Shown here in pieces: positions 40,301 to 52,886 of a stretch of 64,000 nucleotides of DNA. The notes below the pieces were generated by a model, which saw only the letters and a list, made by a program, of their open reading frames with translations, was not told where the DNA came from and did no database searches. Numbering within the stretch: position 1 is the stretch's first letter; each line of letters starts with the position of its first letter. This stretch comes from Theocolax elegans. Its lineage: Eukaryota > Arthropoda > Insecta > Hymenoptera > Cerocephalidae. The DNA lies in NCBI GenBank assembly GCA_026168455.1, contig CM047426.1, forward strand, positions 74,427,986 through 74,491,985, written 5' to 3'. The position numbers and the translations under genes are program-made.

Positions 40301-42500
40301 GTAAAATACTTAGCACCAAATTTAAAAGAAAATTAAAATAAAATAAGAAGAGAATTCCCCGCGGGTAGTCGATAATAGATCGTATAAAGAAAGTGAAACA
40401 AGGAAGCGCCTCATGCGCGTAAAACGAGAAGTCACGCGCGTGCTTTCACGCATGGAAAAACCGATTAAGTCATCGGAAAGGTCACGCCTTATCTTCACAT
40501 GCAGCTGTGGAATGTAGCCTTTCCCCCTCCTATCAGTTACTCGTTATCGCGTCAGCGCTCGCTATCTTGCGATACCGATAACTACGAAAAAAACGTCTGC
40601 CTTCGTATCCCATTTCCCCTTTCCACTTTTGAATTTCTATTTCTTCTCGAGTCTTGTGTTTTCAAGCAGCGCGCAGCTCAAGATGTTCGTAAACAGGCGC
40701 CGTTTATTCATATAATGACTTTATCAAAATAAATATATATTTCAATTGAATTTTGTGTTACCATAAACTGTGGATTCGAACAAAATTTTGTTTTTATTTA
40801 AAACAGTATACCTGCATTGTAGAACATTATAATTTGAAATAATATTTATTAGTTGCATCGTGTAGGAATTGCTCAATTTGTTCCGTCTAGAATTTTATAA
40901 ACACTAACCGCTAGAAACATGAACTTAGTCACGCAAAGAAGATAAATAATAATTAGTCGAGAGACTTTGGTATTCAAGAGTAATTTGTCATCTCATTCAA
41001 AAGTGTACATCATTAGAATGAGCTTTGAATATTTAATAACTGAAGTCATAATCGAGTTTGCACCGACAGACAAGAACAATCGACATTGTCTGATTTCACG
41101 CGAATCATCGACGAAACTCATTAGAATCCCTCGTAATTGTATCGCAAATAAGGTATCAAACGTTTATGAGCGATTAGCTCTCAAAGAGCCTAATCGATCG
41201 CTTCCCAGTAAACAGTCACCTTGTTTTCATCGTATTTTTTTTAACGAGGGAGTAATTTTCTACTACGCGCAACACCGAAGAAAAAGTAATCGAGTCTTGT
41301 TTTGACTAACAGACAATTGTTCGTTTCTTATTTCGAAGACAAGAGACATGCATTAGATACAATTTATTGTAACTATTATTTCATTCGAACCATCGATATA
41401 TTCTTTAGTAATAATAAATATTTCTTTCATTTTTTATTCAACGTGCAATTAATGTAGTTTGACACGTAGATTGTCATTAATGCTATAACAAGAAAAAATA
41501 ACAATGGATAGAATGATAATTCGTGGTTAGCCGACGTAGTCGATAAATCAAATAAACAATGTTACCGTAAGTTAAATCGGCTCAATTTTGAGAATCGACT
41601 TCCTTATCCCCGAGCTTCTAGTTCGTAAATCAATTATTCGATCGAAAGTAGAGTTACATTTCCGCAATGTACGGCCTCCTACACAGATCGAAAACCGGGT
41701 TACGAAATCTCGATAAACGAACGTTTCCATCGGTGAATCACGGCGAAAAAGAATAAGGATAGAGAGGTGCGGGGACACCGAGAAGCTATTTATACGTATA
41801 TCGCTTAATGAATCGGTCGTATTTCGTAAGAATCGATTTTGAATGCCACGCGCGCTTCTGTCCTTTACGAGGCTTTTTGACATATCCCGGATTAAAGATT
41901 ACCCAAGGTGCGCTTTCGACTTGCTTTTTCGATCCAAGTTTACCGGTTTCTTTTTTACATTCTTTATCTCTTTCACGTCGAGGATTTTACGCGTATTATA
42001 ATAGGGTTCATTCATCGGAGAGATACACGTTCGATAACTTTAGGTAGATATTTACTTCATCGATCGACAAACTTTTACTCGTTTTATTTTTTTTCTTTAC
42101 TTAACTATCTAAAATAAATATTTCAAGGGGATTATATAATGTATAAAAAGGTTTGTGTACGTACGCACATATTTTATTAAAAATTTTCCGATCGAATAAT
42201 TTATTTCCTAAGTATATAAATACAATACACCGTAAATAATATTAAGCTCAATATATTGATCAGAATATTAAAAAAAGCAGCATTTTCACAATAATTGTGT
42301 ATCTATCAATTTTTAAAATTGAAGACATTATAACAATTTATTTATCTTGAAAATTATCATAAAACTTGGTATAAAACAAAAAATAGTCGAGTAATTTTAT
42401 AGGAAATGATCGGCAATAAAATATAACTGAGTAATAATTGCCATTTCACGTATTATTAATAATTCCTCGATCGAGAATCTTTAAGATTAACGCGGAGATA
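37331..42500. other. AT-rich non-coding DNA
   Basis: No supported gene. The plus strand at about 37600-38600 is noticeably purine-rich. A short CpG-rich patch lies near 40370-40500. ORFs up to 112 codons (40967-41305) show no recognisable family. Confidence 0.45.
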
Positions 42501-42622
42501 CAAAAGAGTATAACGAAAGAAATAAAAGGATCGAGGCTTCGCTAAAAATACGACTATCGACGGGAAAGAAGTAACGATAACGCGCGGCATTCTCCGGCAA
42601 AGCAAAACTTTCGAAACCAAAG

Positions 42623-42664
42623 GAAGAGAGAAAGAGAGAGAGAAAGAGAAAGAGAGAAAGAGAG
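42623..42664. repeat. (GA)n-type purine microsatellite
   Basis: GAGAGAAAGAGAG-type purine repeat of about 42 bp. Confidence 0.85.
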
Positions 42665-44200
42665 CCAGGAGAAAAAGGAGAAGGCAAAGAAAACGCAAAT
42701 GATTCGCAGGAATCTCTTACACGCAGCTCTTTTTTGTAGACCTCTCATTCGCTTGTTTCTTCACTCACATGCGTTCCCTCTTTTTCTCTCTTTATGGTTA
42801 TCTCGATACTCTTCGTCCTTCTTTATAGTTATCTCTACCGTATACGCCTGTGTGCGTGCATGCGAGCGCGTGTGTGTGCGTGGATGTATATATACACGTT
42901 CGTACAGCTGCGGGGCACCGAGTTATCGGTTGGTACACCACGATAATAGCATCGCATTCCATTCATATCAGCATCGCTCTCGACTACCACGCGATCCTCC
43001 TCTCTCAAATGTTTTTTTCCTTCTCTCTATATACCTAAGGTTTCTCTCTACCTCTCTCACTCACTCTCTGTCTCTTTCTCTGTCACTCGCACCCCCTGTG
43101 TCTATTCTGCAGTTTTGAGCATCGCGACCTTTTCGACTTGGGTAGCGATGTCCTATATACTTTTGCCAGGCTCTCCCTTACTGGCTATCGAATTTAATCC
43201 GACCGAATATCTAGACTGAAATATTCGAATTCTTAACAAAAACAAATTTGTACTATTGATTATAGTAGAAATATTATACTTACACAAGTAATTGCTGATT
43301 CGGAATAGCATAATTTCATATCACGTTATCTGTTATCACATCACTAGCACTGCACATATATTTGATCTAACCAATTATTTTTGACATCTACTGCAAAGCT
43401 ACCGGGTAAATTATTATCGAGGAATACTTGCGAGTTAAAAAAAAAAGAATCCATATAAATCGATAATTAAAAATTCCATATTACCATATTATCTTACGAA
43501 ACATCTAAAAGACTGTGGTAATTTTTCTTAGAATGATTGGGCTGCGGTCAGATTATTGTAAGTATTGTAATATTTTCTTTTTTCAAATAAAAAATTCTTT
43601 CGCGCACGTATTGTTCTAACCTCAAAGTCAATAAAAATTACCATTGTGTTTATTTCGATAGTTCTAGCGTCGCACAAAAAGATTAACATTATTACGTGAA
43701 AAAGAATAATATTAAAATAATATTCGTAAGAAATCTTTGGTTTGGCTATGTTTCTTTGAATCGATTCATTTTATTACCTCGATTATTAAAAAAACTTAAT
43801 CTACAGTTATTACAATTGAACGTTGTATCACATCACAAAGTATTTCGTTTTTTGTAAACATTAAAGCACAGCTCGTATCGAAAAATATCTTTTATAATTC
43901 GATAAGAACTTGAGAACGTTAGTATCACGATTGTTCAGTTGTCAATTTGTATTATTTATTAAATTTATTAAAAATATAGAATTAGATTATACAAAATATT
44001 ATGGTTATTTTTAACAATTATTTTTCTTATCTATTAACATTTAGAACGACGAATAAACAAAATTTTAAGTTATTTGTACTTTCACTTCACCTTCTCTACT
44101 TTTTCTACAATTAGGAATCAGAAAAATGATTGCTGTTTACATTCTCTGAACAATATAAAAAGTACATAAAATTTAAAAATGTAAACTATTTTCGAAATTT
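42665..44200. other. Non-coding DNA with pyrimidine-rich patches
   Basis: A GT/CG-rich run lies at 42845-42885 and an imperfect CT-rich run at 43020-43100, then AT-rich DNA. The 139-codon ORF at 42699-43118 is composition-driven and ends in a Ser/Leu repeat. Confidence 0.4.
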
Positions 44201-46040
44201 AAAATGATCGTGAATGCAAAACGTCGCTCCGCACATTTCTCCACCTTCGACCTTTTTTTTCTCAAGTTTTAGAACGTCGTTTCGCGAGGCAGAAAGGCGA
44301 ACGCACGTATCGCTTGCATATCGATTCTCTTCGCGCGATAAAGACCACCGGAATGCGATCCGCGCGATACCGATCGAAACGTCATTTTCTGCGGTTTTAT
44401 AATATCGCTCTCGGGCTCGCTTTCGCAAACCCGAGGATTCAATAATATTGCGCGCGCTCACTCGCTCGATCTCTCAAAAGTTTCTTTTTCTTTCCGTTTC
44501 GGTCGCTGGAATTTTAATAAAGAAATGTTTTATCGCCGAGCAAGCGTACAGTAAATATATATATTTCTGTATTTAACCGACCGATTCAAGTTGATTTGTA
44601 AAATCGATTTTTGATTGGTCGGAAATATTTTAATGAGTCGAGTATTTTTCTTTTGTCTCGATCATCAGTGCAAAACGAGAGTGTATTAAGTCAAACATTT
44701 TTTAACATACGCATCAGCTTACGTACATCTTAATTAAATATGGATATTACGAATCAAGCTAAATTTATGCTTACGGAATTAGCAAAATTACATGTTTTAT
44801 CTTTATTGCACGCACCATAATATCTGCAATAAAATTAATATTAATTTTGAGAAAATTCTGCGAAGCTCATTCATACGAGATAACCGAATTAATGATCATT
44901 TTCGTTTATACAGGCAGATCTTTGTTTTTATTTTATAACTTTAGATTGTGTACGTATATACATCATTCGATCATTCGATTAAGTAGTTGAATATAATATT
45001 TTATCATGCGATTCAATGTGAATATTCAAACTTAGAATTAATATATTTATATGCAATTTACAGCTAACAGATTAACGATTTTTATTAAATTTTGAACATG
45101 AGTAAATAAATATGAGTAATTAAATAAATATATAACTACATTATAGGTCCCAAAGTAAAATAAGTTAATGGCATTTTATTTATTACGATTAGTTTCGCTT
45201 TTATAAGAAGATTTTTTAGAGTATGTAAATCTTTGGAAAATTGCAAATTTATTTAATAATTGGTAAATTATTCGATAATAAAATCGATATTACCGATTAT
45301 CAGAAACAAATTGATCGCACACCGAGAAAATCGATGATTAACCGAAAAGGTTAGAGGTTTGAGATTCGCCAAGTTGGTTAATCTGGCCACTGTGGAGCGA
45401 GAAATCGCGTATCATCGATGGAGAATACCGTCACGTAACACGAAGGAAACCGGCAATAAAGGCCCCTCGGCTCGGTCTAATAAAATCAAAGAATAATTAT
45501 TTATGATCGCGCGGATCCCTGGGAATCCTAGACTCCCCCCGGTTATTTTTTGCATTCTCGTATATACGTTCCCGCGCGAGAGACACGATAACACACGCCC
45601 GCGAGCAGAAGCGCATCCGGCGCCGCGGCTTCCGGCAAAGGTCGAGAGGTACGTTCGCACGAGAAAGTTCAACTAACTCCCTCGGCCTCCTCCCCTCTAT
45701 TTTTCGATGTGTTTACATTTTTTTTCGATTATACATGGTAGTGAAGTTCTTTCTTTACTTTTAACAAACTTTATATTTTCTTAATTTTTAATTATATGCT
45801 TATTTTTAATGTAATGCAAACATAATTGTAGGTTTTTGCACTTTTCTAATCTATGACTTTTTTTCTGTTTCAGGTAAGAAAAGTTATTGTTACACTACTA
45901 CAATGTACATACACATCTCAGCTCTGAGTGAGTAGACAAATACACTTTTGATCGCGTAAGTTCAAATTATTCAAAAATAAGTATTATTTTTTATTATTAT
46001 CGAAATATTTATACACGTTGCAATTAAATTACGTATATTT
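44201..46040. other. Non-coding DNA with two CpG-rich patches
   Basis: CpG-rich patches lie at about 44220-44480 and 45410-45660; the rest is AT-rich. No gene is supported. Confidence 0.4.
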
Positions 46041-46095
46041 GCTCAATCGACATTATTCAATTCTCTACTCTTTTGATATTTCTACATTATTTTAA

Positions 46096-46444
46096 GGGGG
46101 TACCGAACTCAAATTTTATGTTCCCTACCTTCTCAGCCTCAAAAGTCATAGAAAATAAGGTATAATTCAAAAAGGTTGAAAATTTATACAAATTTGGGAA
46201 AACAGTCCCTTTCCTTTATTAATAATCTACCTCAGTTCAAAATATGAAGTAAAAAAATTTATTGGTTTTCGAGTAATCCCTTATTTTTGCTTTAAATTTT
46301 AAAGACAAATAGATTATTAATAAAGGGAGGGGGACTGTTCTCCTAGATTTACGTAAATTAACTTTCTTCTTTAATTATAATTAATTTTATGTAATTTTCG
46401 AGGTCGGTAAGGTAGGGAGGATACAACTTGGCTTTGGCACCCCG
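46096..46444. mobile_element. TTAA-flanked palindromic MITE (349 bp)
   Basis: The element is bounded by TTAA at 46092-46095 and 46445-46448, the target-site duplication expected of piggyBac-type transposition. The termini are inverted: the left end starts GGGGGTACCGAACTC and the reverse complement of the right end starts CGGGGTGCCAAAGCC. Similarity continues inward (TCCCTACCTTCTCAGCCTC against TCCCTACCTTACCGACCTC). An inner near-perfect inverted pair lies at 46203-46229 and 46310-46337. The element is non-coding and mostly palindromic, so it fits a non-autonomous MITE; family assignment is inferred. Confidence 0.65.
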
Positions 46445-46906
46445 TTAATGAGAAATATTTTAGAATTAGCTGTTAGGTGCTAAAGTGATTCTCGATATAC
46501 ATAAATCGATTCTAAGATACATATATTTTAATGTAATTTAACACAGCTATATACAATTCTTTAAACAATTTTCTTTACAAGAAAAGAAAGTAAACAAGTA
46601 TTTGACAAAACTAGCATGACGGACGCGAAAATTGTAAGCACAAATGCCAAAGTAGAGCTCAAATTATCGGGTAGGTATTTGAATTCGAAAAAGCAGGTGG
46701 CTCGGCATGAGTAGAAATATAGCTAAATAAGATAAAAAAAAGGACAAGTCGAACGTGTCAGTGATCGACTGGCGCGCATCGAAAACCGTAACTGCATCTA
46801 ATCTCCCTGAATTTATACCGCGCCTCGCGCGCAACACGGTTGGCAGGCCTGCGGGGAAAGGAGCGAGGGACTTCGGAAATGCGGCCGCGAGCGAACGCTC
46901 TCGCAT

Positions 46907-46947
46907 CTCTTCTCTCTCTTTCTCTCTCTCTCTCTCTTTCTCTCTCA
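46907..46947. repeat. (TC)n microsatellite in copy 1
   Basis: CT-rich dinucleotide run. The corresponding run in copy 2 (48706-48754) is a few repeats longer. Confidence 0.85.
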
Positions 46948-47429
46948 CATTCCTAGCTTCATTCCGAAATCGAATGCGCGCCGTGTATTTTTGCAAGCCT
47001 GCTTGGCTCGGCTCGCGGCGTTTATGATAATCGCGCGAGCCGTTTGTATTGCGCGCGTGGCGCCAACCGCTTTCGCGTCCCGATAAAACCGCGATTCTGC
47101 GAGGGAGCGATGAAAGCTAAAGAAATACCTGCTTTCACGTTGATTTGTTCACTTTGTCTTTTGCTTCAGGGGATATTATTAAACTACTTTTTTCCCTCAA
47201 CTTTAATAGTTATTAATCATTTAAAAGATCTCTAAAGGACAGACTTAAAAAATAAAGAACAAATGTACACGTATTACAAAAGTGTTACAATTAATAGTTA
47301 GATGGTACGGTTGCAATAATTGGTATTACCCGTATCATAAACAGAATGCTTAACTATTTCAATAGTATCACAACACAATTAACAAGGTCCATATCATTTT
47401 TTGCAAAATTAAGAAGTTATATATATTAA

Positions 47430-47697
47430 AACTTTATAGATACAAAAAAATGAAAAGAGAAAAAATGTCACTTTATAGTCGTAGAATACGAAAATGTTTT
47501 TAAGTAAGAGCAAACAAAAAAATTTTTTATTAACTGATATTTTACCTCTGCAGGTTGAGTTTTTTCAAGATGATTGTACTTAAAAAAAATACAGGTAATA
47601 AAAAATTTTTTTGTTGCTCTTACATAAAACTTTTAGTATTCTACGATATAAAAGTGACATTTTTTCTCTTTATCATTTTTTTGTATCTATAAAGTTT
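47430..47697. mobile_element. Fold-back element with arms of about 104 bp, TTAA-flanked
   Basis: The left arm (about 47430-47533, beginning AACTTTATAGATAC) and the right arm (about 47595-47697, ending GTATCTATAAAGTT) are near-perfect inverted copies, including the inner AGAGCAAACAAAAAAATTT block. They surround a short centre with CCTCTGCAGGTTG. TTAA lies at both edges (47426-47429 and 47698-47701). This structure is typical of a fold-back or MITE insertion. It sits exactly where the similarity of copy 1 to copy 2 ends. Confidence 0.6.
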
Positions 47698-47897
47698 TTA
47701 ATTATTTACATTTAAAAAAAAAGGCTATTTCGAGCAAAAAAACTACCGTAAATTTGTTTTAAAATAAATAAGTTACAAAAATGAAAAAAAAACCAGTCGA
47801 AAGCTGTTTGCAAAAAAGCTAAAATCTATCTGGGATAACTTTTGGCTCAATCGGACATTATTCAATTCTCTACTCTTTGATATTTCTACATTATTTA

Positions 47898-48246
47898 CGG
47901 TGGTACCGAACTCAAATTTTATGTTCCCTACCTTCTCAGCCTCAAAGTATCATAAGACAAATAAGGGTATAATTCCAAAAGGTTGAAAATTTTATGCAAA
48001 TTTGGAAACAGTCCCTTTCCTTTATTAATAATCTACCTCAGTTCAAAATATGAAGTAAAAAATTATTGGTTTTCGAGTAATTCCCTTATTTTGCTTTAAA
48101 TTTAAAGACAAATAGATTATTAATAAAGGGAGGGGGACTGTTCTCCTAGATTTACGTAAATTAACTTTCTTCTTTAATTATAATTAATTTTATGTAATTT
48201 CGAGGTCGGTAAGGTAGGGAGGATACAACTTGGCTTTGGCACCCCG
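47898..48246. mobile_element. Second copy of the TTAA palindromic MITE
   Basis: Duplicate of 46096-46444 carried by the segmental duplication. Its edges are damaged: the left flank reads TTTA and the first bases CGGTGG, and the right flank reads TTATG. It is therefore a passenger copy, not a second insertion. Confidence 0.6.
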
Positions 48247-48705
48247 TTATGAGAAATATTTTAGAATTAGCTGCTTAGGTGCTAAAGTGATTCTCGATAT
48301 ACATAAATCGATTCTAAGATACATATATTTTAATGTAATTTAACACAGCTATATACAATTCTTTAAACAATTTTCTTTACAAGAAAAGAAAGTAAACAAG
48401 TATTTGACAAAACTAGCATGACGGACGCGAAAATTGTAAGCACAAATGCCAAAGTAGAGCTCAAATTATCGGGTAGGTATTTGAATTCGAAAAAGCAGGT
48501 GGCTCGGCATGAGTAGAAATATAGCTAAATAAGATAAAAAAAAGGACAAGTCGAACGTGTCAGTGATCGACTGGCGCGCATCGAAAACCGTAACTGCATC
48601 TAATCTCCCTGAATTTATACCGCGCCTCGCGCGCAACACGGTTGGCAGGCCTGCGGGGAAAGGAGCGAGGGACTTCGGAAATGCGGCCGCGAGCGAACGC
48701 TCTCG

Positions 48706-48720
48706 CATCTCTTCTCTCTC

Positions 48721-48753
<33 letters not shown>

Positions 48754-48754
48754 A
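48706..48754. repeat. (TC)n microsatellite in copy 2
   Basis: TC run corresponding to 46907-46947 but longer. Confidence 0.85.
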
Positions 48755-49801
48755 CATTCCTAGCTTCATTCCGAAATCGAATGCGCGCCGTGTATTTTTG
48801 CAAGCCTGCTTGGCTCGGCTCGCGGCGTTTATGATAATCGCGCGAGCCGTTTGTATTGCGCGCGTGGCGCCAACCGCTTTCGCGTCCCGATAAAACCGCG
48901 ATTCTGCGAGGGAGCGATGAAAGCTAAAGAAATACCTGCTTTCACGTTGATTTGTTCACTTTGTCTTTTGCTTCAGGGGATATTATTAAACTACTTTTTT
49001 CCCTCAACTTTAATAGTTATTAATCATTTAAAAGATCTCTAAAGGACAGACTTAAAAAATAAAGAACAAATGTACACGTATTACAAAAGTGTTACAATTA
49101 ATAGTTAGATGGTACGGTTGCAATAATTGGTATTACCCGTATCATAAACAGAATGCTTAACTATTTCAATAGTATCACAACACAATTAACAAGGTCCATA
49201 TCATTTTTTGCAAAATTAAGAAGTTATATATATATATACACTATATTTCCTTAGTTGTACTGTTATTAGTTGGTTAAGTATTCCATTAAATAAAATAAAT
49301 TGAAAGATTTAAATTCTAAAATTATATTACAATACTCAGTTTATTATTTGCACGTCGAGTTTATTTAAATTTCATATTTTTAATTGAGATCAGTTTATGT
49401 GTAAAAAATATATATATACAACCTATGCAATAATAAATAAATAAAACATTCATTCAATTTAAAAATATAAATATATTGAAGAATATTAACAAAACTAAAA
49501 TCTGTATCACCTATGAAATGTGTATACTTGTACAACACGTCATTGGGATAAACAATATAAAACGGTAATCTTTAATCGATAAAATTGAACAAAACATACA
49601 AAGAAAAGGTAAAAAATACAGAAGAATCCCTGATGGGTGAAACCTCGTAAACAGAAAACGCCTATGCGTACGCTATATGTATAAATAAATGCAGACCGAG
49701 AATATCAAGACAGTATTTTACTAGTCTCGGCATGCATCCACGCGTACAACCGAGCCTCCTAATACGTGACTCCAAAGAAAGAATATACCTGTATATGTGT
49801 A

Positions 49802-49808
<7 letters not shown>

Positions 49809-49859
<51 letters not shown>
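49809..49859. repeat. (TA)n microsatellite, about 51 bp
   Basis: Uninterrupted TA dinucleotide run followed by CACACACGCACA. Confidence 0.92.
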
Positions 49860-49860
<1 letters not shown>

Positions 49861-52269
49861 CACACACGCACATGCCTTTTTATATATATACGTATATGTA
49901 CATATGTATGTATGTATATACGCGAGAGAAAAAGTCAACGCGACGCACGGTAGCGCTCTCACGACGTAAAATACGAGAGAAAAAAAGAACGCAGAGGAAG
50001 GTTTCTCTCACACAGAACGCCCAGATAAGGAGACAGTTCTTTGGCGCCAAATTTCGAAACGACGTCCATTGAAATTCCTCGGGACGTAAAATCATATTTT
50101 AATAAACCGTTTAATATGTATTCCTCTCTCATGTTTAATTCAAAGACGGACAAGGAAAAAAAGCGTGGCGCGTTCGATATTTCATTTTCAATGAAAGCAT
50201 TCCACTACTGCATCCTTGTTCCTCTGTGTGGAAGCGAGCGCAGAGCTCTCCGAGAGAGATTCTCGAGCTGGAAAGAGCAACAGGTTCTCCTATACGCTAT
50301 GCTGCATCTCTCCGCGCTCTCTTTTCTTCGCGCGCGAGCTCGAGCGCGGCGTTTATCTATTTTTTATCGATGCTTCGGGAGAAGTATACTTTTACATCTG
50401 CGCGTTTTCTTTTCCCTTCTTTCACGAAGAGCCTACTCCTTCAATTTTATTTTACTAGAAAAATTATATTTTTTACTTTTTCATACTGTTATTTATCGAG
50501 TTATTTCTTTTTTGCAATTTAATTGCTTTTATTATTTTCTACATTTGGGTGCAGACCCCAACAATTCTTCTTATTATTGTCATGTTGTAATTACACTAGT
50601 TTCATTTTTTTAATTGCATAAGATAAATGTCTTTGTTTCATGATTGGATATTATGTAAAATGTTAAAAAGAAGTAGCTTCGATAGCGTACATTTAAAATT
50701 GGTAGAAAAAGCGGAATGGATCAAAGATAATTAAAGAAAAGAAAAGGGTTTCTACAACAATTTCCATATTGAAAACGTAATCGAAGAAAAGCCAAGACTC
50801 GTACAAGAAAATTCAAGAAGATAGAGCGTGGCATAGAAGCGTGGAAGGGGCGATGAGTGAGGGGAAAGCCAGGTTAAAATAAACCCTCGAAACAACTAAA
50901 ATTCTAATTAGACCGGTCCGCAAGAAAATCCTCGGGCGCGCTCCGATGTATAATGGCGAGACGCATAAACCTCTGTAATTCGAAAACAGCGAGGCTCGCG
51001 AAAAAAAAAGTTGAGGAGCGCGCAACAAAACCGAGCCGAGAGGCAGAAGAAGAACTCGGCGAAACGCACATAAGTGCCAACGATAAAACCGTAAATTACC
51101 GCAAGGATTCCAGTGCGCCTCTCTGCGCCCAAGGAAATCGGGCATCTCTCGGAGAGCGAATTTCCGAGAGCGCAAGCGCGCGCGCGCGTTTTACGCGTTG
51201 TATATAATGTAAACCCGGTGATCGTTCACTCGCGATTTCCGGCAAAAATTCCACGGTGTTTCCTCGCTTCGGCTTTCGCCCCAAAGTAGGTCTCCCGCGA
51301 GTCGAGCGAATTCGACCGCCCGCTGACTCTTTTTTTCTCTCCTTTACTCTATATATCGTTTCGAAAAGTTACGAGAGAACCTCTCCTCTTATTCTTTGCA
51401 CTCGGGGGAGTTTCGAATTTTACTCGGCTGATCCGAATAAGCGTAGCACCCTCAGGTTTCCTTTATGTATATATACTCTCCTGTACAAGAAAATATTCCA
51501 GTTGATCCGGCCGTTTTAGAAAGTTATTATTTACGTTTAATGAAATTACTTTTATTATATCTTACCTACGCGTTACCATTTCCAAATATAATAGTAAACC
51601 GATCCAGCTTTACGATTAATCGAATTTATTAAATTATTTACGAAAAAATAAAGTATTTATTGTAAAATATGTATTATTTTAATAATAATATTTAATTTCA
51701 TTCTACTAAAATTTGAAATATATTAAAATTTAATGGAAGCATTTTGTAATACAGAAATTTCTATCTTAAAAATGCAATATTTTGTGCATATAAATAATGC
51801 TACGTTTGTGTCATATTTACTTAAAAATTCAATCAGAATCTTTTTAAAAATTATGATTCAGTCAGGCGAAGTCAATTTACTTCGTGCGGTTTTTCTATTT
51901 CGCGTAAATAACTGTTTACATTCTTAAAAGATTTCGTTTTTCCAAACGTTGCAGACGTTAAAATTACGTAACATTATTTCAACTACAACTTGAACTTTAT
52001 TAATTTTTAAGAAACATTCCTTTGCGCAATTAATTACTCAAATTACATAAAAACAATTTCCTTCTCCGTTAAATAATAGTTTTCAAGATATTAGTTCCTC
52101 GTGATTCATACTAGTGAAAATTATTTAATGTAGGTTTATACTTAATGCTAAGCCTATGTGTTTCGGCGTAGAAAAAAATAAAATAGGTAACCGTTCGATG
52201 TGGAAATAATTTTACAACTATTTGGCTAGATTGTATGTAATATTTTCTAGGTAGATATCGCGAACTCTG

Positions 52270-52278
52270 GCGCCATCT
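52270..52278 (-). promoter_or_regulatory. Candidate CTCF-type motif beside the retrotransposon edge
   Basis: GCGCCATCT (within TGGCGCCATCTGTCG) reads AGATGGCGC on the minus strand, resembling the insect CTCF core. It lies about 170 bp outside the probable LTR edge. Motif match only. Confidence 0.25.
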
Positions 52279-52496
52279 GTCGCGGATCGAGCGCAGGCAA
52301 AAGGAAAACATCCTCGAGAAGTTTTTAGTATGCAACTCCGTGCAACGCGTGTATGCATAACACATGCCTCTTCCCTATTTTCTCCTCACGTAATAAATAA
52401 ACGAATGAGCTCTCTTGAGTATACATCATGTTTACCGTACAATGTGTAACGTGGTCCTCACTTTCGTGGCCCGTAAACCACGTTACTCGGTTTCAC

Positions 52497-52502
52497 TTTA
52501 TT
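52497..52502 (-). terminator. Candidate polyadenylation signal AATAAA in the LTR
   Basis: AATAAA on the minus strand about 55 bp before the inferred LTR end, where the retroelement RNA would be expected to end. Confidence 0.35.
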
Positions 52503-52874
52503 TAATATATATATGTTACCCTTTTAATCCGGTAAAGACCGTATTTATTATTTCACTGGGCGCCAGGTCTTACCAATATGAATAATTTCCCGGTACGACT
52601 CCTCAGGACGTGGCTCCAACGCCAATACGGAGGTGGCGAAACCAACGACGAATCCTATTTCCTTCAGAAACACGTGGCGGTAAATTGTCGAGGTAAAGGT
52701 CGTTAAATAATTGTAGTTAAACCAAATCGATAATTATTTTTAATTATTTATATACTTCAAATTCCGATCACTACGGGTGATCACCGTTACAACTTTTGAA
52801 CAACAAAAGGAAAAAAGATTTTTATTAATAAATTTCCGCGAACTAGCCCGATCTTCCGGTCACCGATGATTTAT

Positions 52875-52886
52875 TATATAAAAAGG
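52875..52886 (+). promoter_or_regulatory. TATA-box-like sequence on the antisense strand of the LTR
   Basis: TATATAAAAAGG on the plus strand is a near-ideal TATA box, followed by a GC-richer stretch. It would drive transcription opposite to the element. No initiator is assigned. Confidence 0.2.

Larger units (their letters stand above)
46041..47426 (+). repeat. Duplicated segment, copy 1 (about 1.39 kb)
   Basis: This segment recurs in the same orientation about 1.80 kb further on (47844-49233). Shared landmarks in the same order include the start GCTCAATCG, a TTAA-associated palindromic element, GCATGACGGACGCGAAAATT, a CpG-rich block with a TC microsatellite, and CTTCAGGGGATATTATTAAA. The first 400 bp or so differ by many one-base indels, mostly in homopolymers, while the remainder is close to identical. 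The unit contains no recognisable gene. Confidence 0.95.
47844..49233 (+). repeat. Duplicated segment, copy 2 (about 1.39 kb)
   Basis: Direct repeat of 46041-47426. The match ends at a TA-rich run (AAGAAGTTATATATAT), where copy 1 passes into the fold-back element and copy 2 into a longer TA run. Confidence 0.95.
49234..52442. other. Non-coding DNA between the duplication and the retrotransposon
   Basis: A TA microsatellite lies at 49809-49859 and CpG-rich patches at about 50200-50350 and 50930-51320; the rest is AT-rich. The 190-codon plus-strand ORF at 50041-50613 is the longest outside the retrotransposon, but it is Phe/Leu/Arg-rich, crosses a CpG-rich patch and matches no family I know. 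Confidence 0.4.

Noticed and set aside
50041..50613. 190-codon plus-strand ORF, the longest outside the retrotransposon
   Set aside because: It is rich in Phe, Leu, Ser and Arg, runs through a CpG-rich patch into AT-rich DNA, has no recognisable domain and overlaps other ORFs of similar quality.
22769..52442. Next Kibra exon (KQQRL-type helix)
   Set aside because: No plus-strand segment with good splice sites and this sequence was seen; a short exon could have been missed by eye.
52560..52571. TGGCGCCCAGTG on the minus strand, resembling a tRNA-Lys-type primer binding site
   Set aside because: It lies inside the inferred 3' LTR, is not preceded by an LTR end in CA, and only the first nine bases fit; the real primer site should be near the 5' LTR beyond 64000.
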